Positions 16,749 to 26,243 are shown, counted from the stretch's first letter. The stretch is DNA of 64,000 bases from Collinsella sp. AF23-4AC (GCF_003462685.1 NZ_QRVE01000001.1:225421-289420), one strand, 5' to 3'. A program made the numbers and translations. Notes: generated by a model from the letters alone, not told the origin.

Positions 16749-18701
16749 ATGGCCACCGCCGACCCCAAGAAGAAAAAGAAGAAGCGCAAGAAAAAAGAGT
16801 CACTCGAGCATAAGCGCAACCGCATCCTGGTAGCGCTGGGCATTTTTGCGGTGGTGTACGCCCTCGAGGAGCTCGGCACCCTCGCCGCCACATTCGGCAC
16901 CCCGGGCGACATCTACGCCAGCTTTGCGCTGTTCCTCGTGCCGTTTTTGATTGCCGGATACGACGTACTACAAAAGGCATTCAATAACATCCGCCGCGGC
17001 AAGGCGTTCGACGAGAGCTTCCTCATGGCCGTCGCGACCATCGGCGCGTTTGCCATGGTGTTCTTCCCCGATACCGACCCGCACATGGCCGAAGGCGCCG
17101 CCGTCATGCTGTTCTACCAGGTCGGCGAGCTGTTCCAGGCATACGCCGTGGGCAAGAGCCGCAAGTCGATCAGCGCCATGATGGACATCGCGCCCGACTA
17201 CGCTAACGTCGAGCAGCCCGACGGCACGCTCGAACAGGTCTTTCCCGATGACATCGCCGTGGGCACCGTGATCGTGGTCAAGCCCGGCGAGCGCGTGCCT
17301 ATCGACGGCGTCATCGTCGAGGGCGAAACCCAGCTCGACACCGCCGCACTCACGGGCGAGTCAGTTCCCCGCCCCGCCAAGTCCGGCGACGATATCATCA
17401 GCGGCTGCATCAACATGACGGGCCTCATCCACGTGCGCACCACCAAGCCCTTTGGCGAGTCCACCGTTGCGCGCGTCCTGGAGCTCGTTGAAAACGCCAG
17501 CGAAAAGAAGGCGCGCACCGAGAACTTCATCACGCGCTTTGCCCGCGTCTACACCCCCGCCGTCACCGGAGCCGCCGCGGTGCTCGCGCTCGGCGGCGGC
17601 CTGGTCACCGGCGCCTGGTCCAACTGGATTCTGCGCGGCCTGACCTTCCTGGTCGTCAGCTGCCCGTGCGCCCTCGTGATCAGCGTACCGTTGAGTTTCT
17701 TTGGCGGCATCGGCGGCGCGTCCAAGCTGGGCGTTCTCATCAAGGGCTCCAACTACCTCGAGACGCTCGCCGACGTAGACACCGTCGTCTTCGACAAAAC
17801 GGGCACCCTCACCAACGGCACGTTCTCGGTCGTCGCGGTGCACCCCGAGGCAAGCTATACCGAGCAGTCGTTGCTCGAGGTCGCAGCCCTTGCGGAGTCG
17901 TTCTCCGATCACCCCATCGCGCAGTCCGTGCGTGTCGCCTACCAGGGCGAGGTCGACCCCAAGCGCGTTAGCGACTCCGCCAACGACGCGGGCCACGGCG
18001 TGACGGCAATCATCGACGGCAAGCACGTCGTCGTTGGCAACGCAAAGATGCTCGCCGCGGCCGGTATCGACGCTCCCAATTGCGAGGTCGTCGGTACGAT
18101 CCTCCACGTGCTCGTCGACGGCACCTATGCCGGCCACATCGTAATTGCCGACACCATCAAGGTCGATGCGGAGCAAACGATTCGCGACTTGCACGCCGCT
18201 GGCGTCAAGCACACCGTTATGCTCACGGGCGACCGCGAGGAAGTGGCTGCGTCCGTTGCCGAACAGTTGGGGCTCGACGAGTTCCACGCGCAGCTGCTGC
18301 CGGGCGACAAGGTCGAGCGTGTTGAAGCGCTGCTCGCGGGCGAAAGTGGCAAGGGCAAGCTCGCCTTTGTAGGCGATGGCATCAACGATGCGCCCGTGCT
18401 CACCCGCGCAGACGTTGGCATTGCCATGGGCGCCATGGGTTCCGACGCCGCAATCGAGGCGGCGGACGTCGTGCTGATGGACGACAAGCCGTCCAACATC
18501 TCCCGCGCGATCCGCGTGGCGCGCAAGACCATGTCGATTGTTTGGCAGAACATTATCTTTGCGCTGGGCATTAAGCTGCTGATCCTTGTGCTGGCAGCGC
18601 TGGGCATCGCCAATATGTGGCTTGCCGTCTTTGGCGACGTGGGCGTGGCGATCATCGCCATCCTGAACGCCATGCGCGCGATGGGTGTCAAGAACCTGTA
18701 G
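16749..18701 (+). CDS. P1B-type heavy-metal efflux ATPase (Zn/Cd/Pb type)
   Basis: The 650-residue ATP-driven exporter has TGES (202-205), the membrane CPC metal site at 305-307, the phosphorylation motif DKTGT (349-353), SDHPIA for the HP motif and GDGINDAP. The late membrane helix keeps WLAVFGDVG, which matches the ZntA/CadA group. The first 24 residues are a lysine-rich stretch without an HMA domain; the domain is supplied as a separate gene at 16430. I start at the ATG at 16749 with GGGAGG upstream; an earlier frame start at 16566 overlaps the HMA gene. Together with the repressor it forms a resistance unit. Confidence 0.92.
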   Translation: MATADPKKKKKKRKKKESLEHKRNRILVALGIFAVVYALEELGTLAATFGTPGDIYASFALFLVPFLIAGYDVLQKAFNNIRRGKAFDESFLMAVATIGAFAMVFFPDTDPHMAEGAAVMLFYQVGELFQAYAVGKSRKSISAMMDIAPDYANVEQPDGTLEQVFPDDIAVGTVIVVKPGERVPIDGVIVEGETQLDTAALTGESVPRPAKSGDDIISGCINMTGLIHVRTTKPFGESTVARVLELVENASEKKARTENFITRFARVYTPAVTGAAAVLALGGGLVTGAWSNWILRGLTFLVVSCPCALVISVPLSFFGGIGGASKLGVLIKGSNYLETLADVDTVVFDKTGTLTNGTFSVVAVHPEASYTEQSLLEVAALAESFSDHPIAQSVRVAYQGEVDPKRVSDSANDAGHGVTAIIDGKHVVVGNAKMLAAAGIDAPNCEVVGTILHVLVDGTYAGHIVIADTIKVDAEQTIRDLHAAGVKHTVMLTGDREEVAASVAEQLGLDEFHAQLLPGDKVERVEALLAGESGKGKLAFVGDGINDAPVLTRADVGIAMGAMGSDAAIEAADVVLMDDKPSNISRAIRVARKTMSIVWQNIIFALGIKLLILVLAALGIANMWLAVFGDVGVAIIAILNAMRAMGVKNL

Positions 18702-18718
18702 CGCTCGTGGTCCCTCCG

Positions 18719-18843
18719 GCCGGGGCCGGGCTTGGTTTTGAAAACGTCCTCGCGCATGAGGCCCGTCTTTCTTGCTCCTGCGGAGCAACGGAAAGGCGGG
18801 CCTCGCGCTGCGGAGTGTTTTCAAAACCAAGCCCGGCCCCGGC
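18719..18843. repeat. 125-base imperfect palindrome
   Basis: The left arm from 18719 (GCCGGGGCCGGGCTTGG, then TTTTGAAAAC) is matched at the right end by GTTTTCAAAACC and CCAAGCCCGGCCCCGGC, ending at 18843. AGGCCCG and CGGGCCT pair inside, and the tip is TTGCTCC-tgc-GGAGCAA (18771-18787). It starts 17 bases after the ATPase stop. It may be a terminator or a mobile palindromic element. Confidence 0.7.
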
Positions 18844-18980
18844 CTGCATTGACACAGCTGGCGGTTCTTGGGCATCGCTTGCTGGCGGGGTTCCTTTGCT
18901 GAAATGGACTTGGCCGAAAGGGCCGCTGGTCCCGGTCGCTGGTTCGCGCTTTGCGTGAACTCCGCGCTACTGTGGGTCAG

Positions 18981-19370
18981 TTAGGCTTCTGTTGTTGGAC
19001 CCGCTACATCTTCCCGTCTCAGCATCGATCTTAGCTTCTCGAAGCTCTCCTCGCTCAGGCAGTGCTCCATGTGGCAGCCCTCTTGCGACGCGACCTCGGG
19101 CGTTACGCCTGCGTCCTCTAGCAGACCTACAAAAAAGCAGTGGCGCTCCCACATTTGACGGGCAACCTCAAGACCGCGTTCCGTCAGATGCACGTCGCGT
19201 TTGCCCATCTCCACGTAGCCGGTGCTCTCCAAGGCCGCCATGGCTTTAGAGACGCTTGCTTTGGTTACGCCCAAGTATTCGGCAACGTCGATCGAGCGCA
19301 CGATGCCCTGACGTTCCGATAGAACGTAGATCGATTCGAGATAGTCTTCTCCGGATTCACGCAGGGCCAT
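18981..19370 (-). CDS. DtxR/MntR-family metal-dependent repressor
   Basis: The 129-residue protein has the DtxR-family helix-turn-helix with SIDVAEYLGVTKASVSKAM. The C-terminal dimer and metal site residues include E..H in the WERHCFF segment, and GCHMEHCLSEE at residues 98-108 carries several Cys, His and Glu ligands. It is shorter than classical DtxR, as expected for MntR-type members without an SH3 domain. RBS is AAAGG. Several direct repeats lie upstream, consistent with autoregulation. Fe or Mn is likely; the ligand cannot be fixed. Confidence 0.88.
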   Translation of the reverse strand: MALRESGEDYLESIYVLSERQGIVRSIDVAEYLGVTKASVSKAMAALESTGYVEMGKRDVHLTERGLEVARQMWERHCFFVGLLEDAGVTPEVASQEGCHMEHCLSEESFEKLRSMLRREDVAGPTTEA

Positions 19371-19394
19371 GGGCCGCCTTTCGCGATGGCTTCT

Positions 19395-19475
19395 AGTTAG
19401 CCTTTGGATACTTTTGCTTGATTTACTTTACCGCAAAAGTTGCCCATGTCTTACTACTTTGCCTAAAAGTTAGCC
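19395..19475 (-). promoter_or_regulatory. Direct repeats upstream of DtxR-type gene
   Basis: On the plus strand AGTTAGCC (19395), AAAAGTTGCCC (19435-19445) and AAAAGTTAGCC (19465-19475) are spaced 30-40 bases apart. DtxR-type boxes often contain TTAGG/GTTAGCC text. The sites may serve autoregulation or a divergent gene not found here. Confidence 0.4.
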
Positions 19476-19508
19476 GTGTTTCACAAAACATGCGGGACGA
19501 AAACAAAA

Positions 19509-19563
19509 TGGGGACGCCCCGCAAGGAGTGTCCCCAACTGCCGGCAGAAAAGGAACGTCCCCA
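19509..19563. repeat. Mosaic of GGGGAC/GTCCCC repeat pieces
   Basis: GGGGACGCC...GTCCCC and a second AACGTCCCC lie between the DtxR-type gene and the HAD gene. They match the arms of the palindromes at 26244 and 32046 and look like decayed or rearranged copies of that family. Confidence 0.5.
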
Positions 19564-19579
19564 AGTGCCGAATCCGCAG

Positions 19580-20350
19580 CTACACCAGCCCGAAGTGCTT
19601 TGCGGCGTTGTAGATGCCGTCGTCGTCTACGGCGGTCGTTACGTAGGTCGCTGCGGCCTTCACAGTATCCTGCGCGTTGCCCATGGCAACACTGGTGCCC
19701 ACGGCTCCAAACATCGACAGGTCGTTCTCGCCATCGCCAAAGGCAATCGCTTCGCTCACGTCGACGCCCAGGCGCTCCAGCGTCGCCGCAACGCCCAGAT
19801 CCTTGCCGCCGTTGGCAGGGATAATGTCGCAGAACAGATCACACCAGCGCGTGGTGAGCGAATGCGACACGGTGTCGGTCACGATATGCTCGTCGGCAGG
19901 GTCCACAAAGGCGCAGAACTGGTAAACCGGCGCATCGAAGGCGTGTTCAAACGGCTCCTCGTGGTAGACGATTCCCGCGTTGCTGCCTGCCGTCACCACG
20001 CGCTCGGACAGGCGGTTCACAAACGAGTTCTCGCCCTGCATGCACAGCGAGTCATAGCGCCCCTGCGCCACCTGGTCCACAATCAGCGCAACGTCGTCCG
20101 GGTCAATCGGGCAGCTACGGTAAACGCCCTTGGCATCAAAACAGTGCTGGCCCGAAAGCGTAATGTACGCATCCCAACCCAAGTTGAACAGCCAATCGGG
20201 CATCTGGTAGGTCGGGCGACCCGTAGCAATCACACATGCGATCCCCTGCTCGTGAAAGCTGTCGAGCACCTGCTGTGCCGACGCCGGAATCCGGTGGGTC
20301 TTAAAGCTCAGCAGCGTGCCGTCGATATCGAAAAACGCGGCCTTGATCAT
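19580..20350 (-). CDS. Cof-type HAD phosphatase
   Basis: The 256-residue HAD hydrolase shows motif I FFDIDGTLL, motif II IATGRP, the conserved Lys in PANGGKDLG and motif IV AFGDGENDLSMF. This is the Cof/IIB subfamily, which acts on phosphorylated sugars or cofactors. Cytosolic. It lies 6 bases after the ABC-F stop on the same strand, so the two are likely co-transcribed. Substrate unknown. Confidence 0.9.
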   Translation of the reverse strand: MIKAAFFDIDGTLLSFKTHRIPASAQQVLDSFHEQGIACVIATGRPTYQMPDWLFNLGWDAYITLSGQHCFDAKGVYRSCPIDPDDVALIVDQVAQGRYDSLCMQGENSFVNRLSERVVTAGSNAGIVYHEEPFEHAFDAPVYQFCAFVDPADEHIVTDTVSHSLTTRWCDLFCDIIPANGGKDLGVAATLERLGVDVSEAIAFGDGENDLSMFGAVGTSVAMGNAQDTVKAAATYVTTAVDDDGIYNAAKHFGLV

Positions 20351-20356
20351 CCTCGC

Positions 20357-22216
20357 CTACTCCTCGCCCTCGAGCTTCTCGCTCGCCTCGAGCCACGCCA
20401 TCTCCAGCTCGTCCATGGCGGCGTGGGCCTCGTCGATCTTTGCCTGCTGCTCGCCCAGCGCCGTGTAGTTGGTGGGGTCGACCTGAGCCATCGCGGCCTC
20501 GGCCTCCTCCACGCGGGCGCGCTGCGTCTCCATTTTGCGCTCAAGCGAGCTCACCTCGCGGCGAAGCTTCTGGCGTTCAGCGTTAGAAAGGCCATTGGGC
20601 TGGCCGCTCGACTTGGGCTTTTCGGCCGCAGCCGCCGCGGCACCGGTATCAAACGTGCCGGTCTTGGCGCTCGGCGCACCCACGGGCTCGCCCTCGGCGG
20701 TAGCGTTGCACAGGCGCAGGTACTGGTCCACACCGCCGGGCATATGCGTCAGATGGCCATCGAGCAGTGCCCACTGCTGGTCGGTCACGCGCTCCATAAG
20801 GAAACGGTCGTGCGTCACCAGGATTAGCGTGCCGGGCCAGCCGTCGAGCAGGTCCTCGACAATCGCGAGCATGTCGGTATCCAGGTCGTTGCCGGGCTCG
20901 TCCAGGATGAGCACGTTGGGTTCGTCCAGGATCGTCAGCAGCAGCGACAGGCGACGGCGCTGACCGCCCGAAAGATCGCCGATGCGACTCCAGAGCTGCT
21001 GTGTCGTAAAGCCCAGGCGCTCGCAAAGTTTCTCGGGCGAAGTCTCCTTGCCGTCGATGACGTAGTACTTCTTATAGTTACCGAGCACCTCGCGGATCGT
21101 GTCACCCATGTAGGGCTCGAGTTCCTCGAGCTGCTGCGACAGCACGCCAAAGCGCACCGTCTGGCCAATCTTCACACGGCCGCGCGTGGGCTCAATCTTG
21201 CCCTGGATCACGTCGAGCAAGGTCGACTTGCCGGCGCCGTTCTCGCCCAAAAGACCATAGCGGTCGCCCGCGCCGATGAGCCAGGTCACATCGGTGAGCA
21301 CCTGCTTGGGCGCACCATCGGTATCCGCATAGCCGGCATCCACGTCGATGACATCGATGACCTGCTTGCCTAGGCGGCTCACGGCAAGGCGCTTGAGCTC
21401 CAGCTCGTCACGCACGGGCGGTACGTCGGCGATCAGCTCGCGAGCAGCCTCAACGCGAAACTTGGGCTTGGTGGAACGCGCCTGGGCGCCGCGGCTCAGC
21501 CACGCGAGCTCCTTGCGCGCCATGTTGCGACGGCGCTCCTCGGTAACGGCGGCCATGCGGTCGCGCTCCACGCGCTGCAGGATATATGCCGAGTAGCCGC
21601 CCTCGAAGGGATCAACCTGGCCGTCGTGGACCTCCCACATGCTGGTACAGACCTCGTCCAAGAACCAACGGTCATGCGTGACCACGAGCATGGCGCCCTG
21701 GCCGCGCTGCCAGCGAGCCTTTAAGTGACGCGCGAGCCAGTTGATGGTGCGCATGTCCAGGTGGTTGGTGGGCTCGTCGAGCATGAGCACGTCGTAGTCG
21801 CCAATCAGCAGGCGAGCGAGGTCCACGCGACGGCGCTGGCCGCCCGAAAGCTCGCCCACCGTGCCCTCCCAGGGCACATCGCTGATGAGGCCGGCGAGGA
21901 TCTGACGCGTGCGGGGGCTCGATGCCCACTCGTACTCAGGCGTGTCGCCCACAACGGCATGATGCACGGTATCGGTGTCGACAAGCTGGTCCTTTTGGCC
22001 GAGTAGACCGATCGTGGTGCCGCGGCGGTGCGTCACGCGGCCGTCGTCGGGTTCCAGCGTGCCGGCGAGTACACTCAGCAGCGTCGACTTGCCGTCGCCG
22101 TTTTTACCGACGATACCAATGCGGTCGCCCTCGCCCACGCCGAGCGTCACGCTATCGAAAATATGCTTGGTGGGAAACTCTAGGCTGATGGAATCGCATC
22201 CCAAAAGAATCGCCAT
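20357..22216 (-). CDS. ABC-F family ATPase
   Basis: A 619-residue soluble protein with two ABC modules. Walker A sites are GKNGDGKST and GENGAGKST. Signatures are LSGGQRRRV and LSGGQRRRLS, and Walker B sites are MLDEPTNHLD and ILDEPGNDLD. There is a linker rich in Arg and Lys and a C-terminal coiled coil of about 90 residues (KLRREVSSLERKMETQ). This is a Uup-like layout; such proteins act on ribosomes. I chose the ATG at 22216 with AAGGAG; the longer frame has no support. No membrane domain is present. Resistance versus housekeeping role is not decidable. Confidence 0.9.
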   Translation of the reverse strand: MAILLGCDSISLEFPTKHIFDSVTLGVGEGDRIGIVGKNGDGKSTLLSVLAGTLEPDDGRVTHRRGTTIGLLGQKDQLVDTDTVHHAVVGDTPEYEWASSPRTRQILAGLISDVPWEGTVGELSGGQRRRVDLARLLIGDYDVLMLDEPTNHLDMRTINWLARHLKARWQRGQGAMLVVTHDRWFLDEVCTSMWEVHDGQVDPFEGGYSAYILQRVERDRMAAVTEERRRNMARKELAWLSRGAQARSTKPKFRVEAARELIADVPPVRDELELKRLAVSRLGKQVIDVIDVDAGYADTDGAPKQVLTDVTWLIGAGDRYGLLGENGAGKSTLLDVIQGKIEPTRGRVKIGQTVRFGVLSQQLEELEPYMGDTIREVLGNYKKYYVIDGKETSPEKLCERLGFTTQQLWSRIGDLSGGQRRRLSLLLTILDEPNVLILDEPGNDLDTDMLAIVEDLLDGWPGTLILVTHDRFLMERVTDQQWALLDGHLTHMPGGVDQYLRLCNATAEGEPVGAPSAKTGTFDTGAAAAAAEKPKSSGQPNGLSNAERQKLRREVSSLERKMETQRARVEEAEAAMAQVDPTNYTALGEQQAKIDEAHAAMDELEMAWLEASEKLEGEE

Positions 22217-22285
22217 ATGCCCTGCTCCTTCGTAGAAATTCAACGTTGTCCATGATAGCAGCGAAAAGGCAGGCCGCACACGACA

Positions 22286-22324
22286 CAAAAAGGCGGGCCA
22301 TCTCCCGCAAGAGATGACCCGCCT
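22286..22324 (-). terminator. Terminator of the pst operon
   Basis: Read on the minus strand, AGGCGGGTCATCTC pairs with GAGATGGCCCGCCT (one G-U) and TTTTT follows. It sits 56 bases after the pstB stop. Confidence 0.9.
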
Positions 22325-22379
22325 CTCCAATCAGTCCCGCGGCAACCGTGGTCGCCGCGGGCCTCAAGCATGTCCCGGA

Positions 22380-23252
22380 CTAGGAGAACATGCCAGTGAG
22401 GTAATCATTCAGCCGCTTATCCTTGGGCCGTTGGAAAATCTCGTCGGTCTCGTCGTACTCGACCATATCGCCCATGTAGAAGAACGCCGTGCGGTTGGAA
22501 ACGCGCGACGCCTGCTCCATGTTGTGCGTCACGATGACGATGGCGCGCTCGGCCACAATCGACGACATAAGGTCCTCGATCGCCAGCGTCGAGATGGGGT
22601 CGAGCGCCGAGCAGGGCTCGTCAAACAGGATTACGTCGGGGTTGAGGGCGAGCGTGCGCGCGATGCACAGACGCTGCTGCTGTCCACCTGAAAGCGCATA
22701 GGCGCTCTTGTCGAGCTTGTCCTTGACCTCGTCCCACAGCGCGGCACCACGCAAGCTCTCCTCGACCATACGATCGAGCTCGTCACGGTCGGTGATACCG
22801 TGGCGCTTGGGCGCAAACGTGATGTTGTCGCGAATGGATTTGCGGAACGGGTTGGGCTGCTGAAACACCATGCCAATGGAGCGACGCAGCTCGTACGTGT
22901 TCTCGGTTCTGGTGTTCACGTTGCGCCCGCGGTAGTTGATCTCGCCCTCCACGCGGCAGCCGCGAATCTCGCGATTCATCAGGTTGAGGCTGCGCAAGAA
23001 GGTCGACTTGCCACAGCCAGAAGGCCCGATGAGCGCCGTGATCTCACCCTTGTGGAAATCGAGCGACGTATTGTGCAGCGCATGGTGCTCGCCATAGTAC
23101 ACGTTAACGTCCTTGGTGGAGAGCACAACCTCGTCGCTCACGGCCTTGCCGCTCACGCGCACGCGCTTTTCGCTCTCCCCCACGCTCGACAGAAAGTCCT
23201 GGGTCTCGGACGCGGCCGCTTCGGTTGCGGGCGTCGCATTTATCTCGCTCAT
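22380..23252 (-). CDS. pstB: Phosphate ABC transporter ATP-binding protein
   Basis: The 290-residue ATPase of the high-affinity phosphate importer carries Walker A GPSGCGKST, the Q-loop in FQQPNPF, the signature LSGGQQQRL and Walker B ILFDEPCSALDP. The first 45 residues are an extra leader beyond the usual 250-residue family. Its ATG overlaps the pstA stop (ATGA). It is the last gene of pstSCAB. Assignment is certain by motif and context. Confidence 0.96.
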   Translation of the reverse strand: MSEINATPATEAAASETQDFLSSVGESEKRVRVSGKAVSDEVVLSTKDVNVYYGEHHALHNTSLDFHKGEITALIGPSGCGKSTFLRSLNLMNREIRGCRVEGEINYRGRNVNTRTENTYELRRSIGMVFQQPNPFRKSIRDNITFAPKRHGITDRDELDRMVEESLRGAALWDEVKDKLDKSAYALSGGQQQRLCIARTLALNPDVILFDEPCSALDPISTLAIEDLMSSIVAERAIVIVTHNMEQASRVSNRTAFFYMGDMVEYDETDEIFQRPKDKRLNDYLTGMFS

Positions 23253-24175
23253 TCGGCCGTCATCTTCCTTGCCAGTTGCTTGCCCACGATACGGGCGACT
23301 ACGTTAAACAGCAGCACGCAAATCATCAGCAGCGCCGCGGTGCCCCAAACGATCTGCTGGGCCTCGGGGCTGCCCTCGCCATAGATCTTGTAGATGTGCA
23401 CGGCGAGCGACTCACCGGGGCGGAACACGTTCCAGGCGCAGGTGGGACTCGACAGGTTAAAGCTCAAGAAGTTCAGGCGAACCGGCGAGCTCATGCCCGA
23501 GGTAAAGAGCAGCGCTGCAGCCTCGCCAAACACGCGGCCGGCCGAAAGCACGATGCCGGTCACGATGGCGGGCATGGCCTCGGGGATCAGGATGTGCAGC
23601 GTGGCCTCCCAGCGAGTGAGGCCCATGGCCAGGCACGCATCGCGCTGGGCCTGCGGCACGTCCTCGAGCGCCTGCTGAATCACGCGCACCAGGATGGGGA
23701 TGTTGAACATGGTGAGCGCGACGGCGCCGGAGATGATGGAGTACTTCCAGCCCAGCTGCACCGAGAACACTAGAAAGCCAAACATGCCGACGACGATGGA
23801 GGGCAGCGAAGACAGCGTCTCGATGGCGGTCGAGGCGATGTCGCGGATGGGTCCGTCCGGCGCGTACTCAACCAAAAAGACCGCACCGCCCAGGCTGATG
23901 GGCACCGAGATGATCAGGGTGATCAGCAGCAGATAGAACGAGTCGAACAGCTGATAGAGCACGCCGCCCTGGGTTCCGTTGGCGCGCGACGGCTGCGTGA
24001 GAAAGCCCGGCTGGAACAGCGTCGAGATGCCCTCGAACAGGATGTAAGCCACCATGGAAACGACGATGAGCATGACGATGGCGACAATCACCGTCAGCAC
24101 GCCCGTGGCGATGCGGTCCTGCTTTTGGACACGCCCGAGTCTCGCCTCGTCGATATGGATGCGCGTGCTAGCCAC
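23249..24175 (-). CDS. pstA: Phosphate ABC transporter permease PstA
   Basis: The 308-residue membrane permease has six predicted helices and the EAA-type loop AMGLTRWEATLHILIPEAMP. SLPSIVVGMFG is the family hallmark. The GTG at 24175 overlaps the pstC stop and has AAGG upstream. A TTG at 24199 is the alternative. It pairs with PstC in the membrane. Confidence 0.93.
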   Translation of the reverse strand: MASTRIHIDEARLGRVQKQDRIATGVLTVIVAIVMLIVVSMVAYILFEGISTLFQPGFLTQPSRANGTQGGVLYQLFDSFYLLLITLIISVPISLGGAVFLVEYAPDGPIRDIASTAIETLSSLPSIVVGMFGFLVFSVQLGWKYSIISGAVALTMFNIPILVRVIQQALEDVPQAQRDACLAMGLTRWEATLHILIPEAMPAIVTGIVLSAGRVFGEAAALLFTSGMSSPVRLNFLSFNLSSPTCAWNVFRPGESLAVHIYKIYGEGSPEAQQIVWGTAALLMICVLLFNVVARIVGKQLARKMTAE

Positions 24176-25076
24176 GAGCCTTCGCCCCCTTGCGGCCAAT
24201 GAGATGGATGATCAGGATAAAGATGAGGCTCATGCCCATCAGCAGCAGACCGAGCGCCCACAGAACATCGTCCTGGGCCGAGCCCTCGGCATAGACCGCC
24301 ATGGATGTGGTGAGCGTGGTGGTAATGGTGGACGCCGGCGACAGCAGCGACGTCGGCATGGCCTCGATGCCGCCGATAACCATGCGCACGGCGAGCGTTT
24401 CGCCAAAGGCGCGGGTCATGCCCAGGATGATCGCGGTCATGAGCGAGGGCATGGCACTCTTGAGCACCACGTGCCAGATGGTCTGCCAGCGGGTGTAGCC
24501 CAGCGCGAGCGAGCCCTGACGGTAGCTGTCGGGCACGGCGCGCAGGCCGTCGACCGAAAGCGTAGTCATCGTCGGCAGAATCATGACTGCCAGTACGATG
24601 GCACCGGGCAAGATGCCCAGACCCGTGCTCACGTGGAAAACGCTCTTCATAAGGCCGACGACCACGTGAAAGCCGATCAGGCCAAAGACGACCGAGGGAA
24701 TACCGGTCAAAAGCTCAATGAGCGGCTGAAAAACCTTGGAGCCAAACTTAGGCTGAATCTCGACCGCAAAGATGGCAGAGCCGATGGCGATGGGCAGTGC
24801 GATGAGCGTGGAGAGCACCATGACCGCAAACGAGGTGACGATCAGGGGCAGGGCGCCAGTGTAGGGCAGGCCGTTTTCGGCCGTGTTGGCCAGGTCCCAC
24901 TTGGTACCGGTAAAAAACTCGACGATCGAGACGCCGTCCTTGAAAAAAGCCGAGAGGCCCTTTTGGGCGACCATAAAGATGAGCGCGGCAACGACAAGCG
25001 TCACGAGCGCTACGCACGCACCCGTGACGCCCAGGCCCACGTTCTCAAGGTCGCGCTTTGGCAGCTGTTTTGCCAT
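24168..25076 (-). CDS. pstC: Phosphate ABC transporter permease PstC
   Basis: The 302-residue permease has six predicted membrane segments and the loop ALGYTRWQTIWHVVLKSAMP. GIPSVVFGLIG corresponds to the pstC hallmark. RBS is GGAAAGG. It partners PstA and lies between pstS and pstA in the operon. Confidence 0.93.
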   Translation of the reverse strand: MAKQLPKRDLENVGLGVTGACVALVTLVVAALIFMVAQKGLSAFFKDGVSIVEFFTGTKWDLANTAENGLPYTGALPLIVTSFAVMVLSTLIALPIAIGSAIFAVEIQPKFGSKVFQPLIELLTGIPSVVFGLIGFHVVVGLMKSVFHVSTGLGILPGAIVLAVMILPTMTTLSVDGLRAVPDSYRQGSLALGYTRWQTIWHVVLKSAMPSLMTAIILGMTRAFGETLAVRMVIGGIEAMPTSLLSPASTITTTLTTSMAVYAEGSAQDDVLWALGLLLMGMSLIFILIIHLIGRKGAKARG

Positions 25077-25101
25077 TGCAAACCTTTCCGGGGGCGATTG
25101 C

Positions 25102-26040
25102 TTATTTAGCAGAGACCTTGCCGCTGGCGTCCTTGACGACCTTCATGGCAGAGACGGGGATAAAGCCCTGCTCCTCAACGAGCTTGCCCTGGACGTCGTC
25201 GGAAAGCATGAACTCCAGGAAGGCCTTGGTGGCCTCGTCGGCGTCCTTCGCGCAGTACATGTGCTCGGTAGCCCAGATCTTGAAGGAGTCGTCGGTGACA
25301 TTCTTGCTCTTGGGCTCGACGCCCTCGACCTTGATGGCGTTGAACTTGGAGTCATCGAAGTGCGAGAAGTCGAGGTAGGAGATGGCGTTATCGGTGCTGG
25401 CCATCTGCGTCTGGACATCGCCGGACTTGTCGAGCTCGGCATCGCCCTTAAAGTCGACGGCCTCGTCGCCAAAGACGGCGGCCTCGAAGGTGGCGCGGGT
25501 GCCGGAGCCGGCCTTACGGTTGAGGACGACGATCTTGGCGTCGTCGCCGCCAACCTCCTTCCAGTTGGTGATCTGGCCGGAGAAGATGCCCTTGAGCTGC
25601 TCGAGGGACAGGTCGTCGACCGTGACGTTCTTGGAGACGACGGGGCCCATGCCCACTACGGCGACCTCGTGGTCGACGAGGTTCTTGACCTGGTCGGCCT
25701 CGAGCTTGGTCTCGGCAAAGACGTCGGAGTTACCGATGGTGACGGTGCCGGCGGCAACGGCGGTCAGGCCCTTACCCGAACCGTTGCCCGAACCGGAGAT
25801 GGAGACGTCCGGGTTGGCGTCCATGAACTTCTCGGCAGCAGCCTCGACGAGAGCCTGGAACGAGGAGGCGCCGTCGTAGGTTACCTCGCCCGAGACGGAC
25901 TCGGCAGCAGCGGCGCTACCCTTGTCGGCGGCGTCGGATGCGCCGGAGCCGCCGCAACCAACGAGGCCGAGACCGACGATGCCGGCAAGACCACCAGCGA
26001 GGCCGAGGAACTGACGACGAGAATAAGCCTGATCGAGCAT
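25102..26040 (-). CDS. pstS: Phosphate-binding lipoprotein PstS
   Basis: The 312-residue binding protein starts at the ATG at 26040, with GGAAG upstream. The signal carries both a Tat-like SRRQFLGLAGG and a lipobox ending LVGCGG, so export may use Tat before lipid anchoring. SGSGNGSGKGL and RKAGSGTRATFE are phosphate-binding loops as in the PstS family. It captures phosphate at the outer face of the membrane for PstCA. A roughly 340-base region upstream holds the promoter and the repeat at 26244; I saw no convincing Pho box. Confidence 0.95.
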   Translation of the reverse strand: MLDQAYSRRQFLGLAGGLAGIVGLGLVGCGGSGASDAADKGSAAAAESVSGEVTYDGASSFQALVEAAAEKFMDANPDVSISGSGNGSGKGLTAVAAGTVTIGNSDVFAETKLEADQVKNLVDHEVAVVGMGPVVSKNVTVDDLSLEQLKGIFSGQITNWKEVGGDDAKIVVLNRKAGSGTRATFEAAVFGDEAVDFKGDAELDKSGDVQTQMASTDNAISYLDFSHFDDSKFNAIKVEGVEPKSKNVTDDSFKIWATEHMYCAKDADEATKAFLEFMLSDDVQGKLVEEQGFIPVSAMKVVKDASGKVSAK

Positions 26041-26243
26041 GATCTTCCTTTCATACATGCGACTCGCGGGCACCCCGCCCGCTTTGCTGTTTGGAAAGAT
26101 ACGGCCTCGATCGGGCGGCGTCCGCGCCAACTGCTGTTTCTTACGGGCATTTGATAGACCCTTACCGCAAGCTCTGCCCAGCCTTTACAAACGGATAACA
26201 ATCCAGCGCCGAACATGGCGCACCTTTTACACCAGAGCAAAGT

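Noticed and set aside
18719..18843. Possible CRISPR or tandem array reading of repeated text
   Set aside because: The text is a single large palindrome, not a series of repeats with spacers.
26041..26243. Pho box before pstS
   Set aside because: I looked for tandem PhoB-type repeats near TTTACAAACGG and found none convincing.
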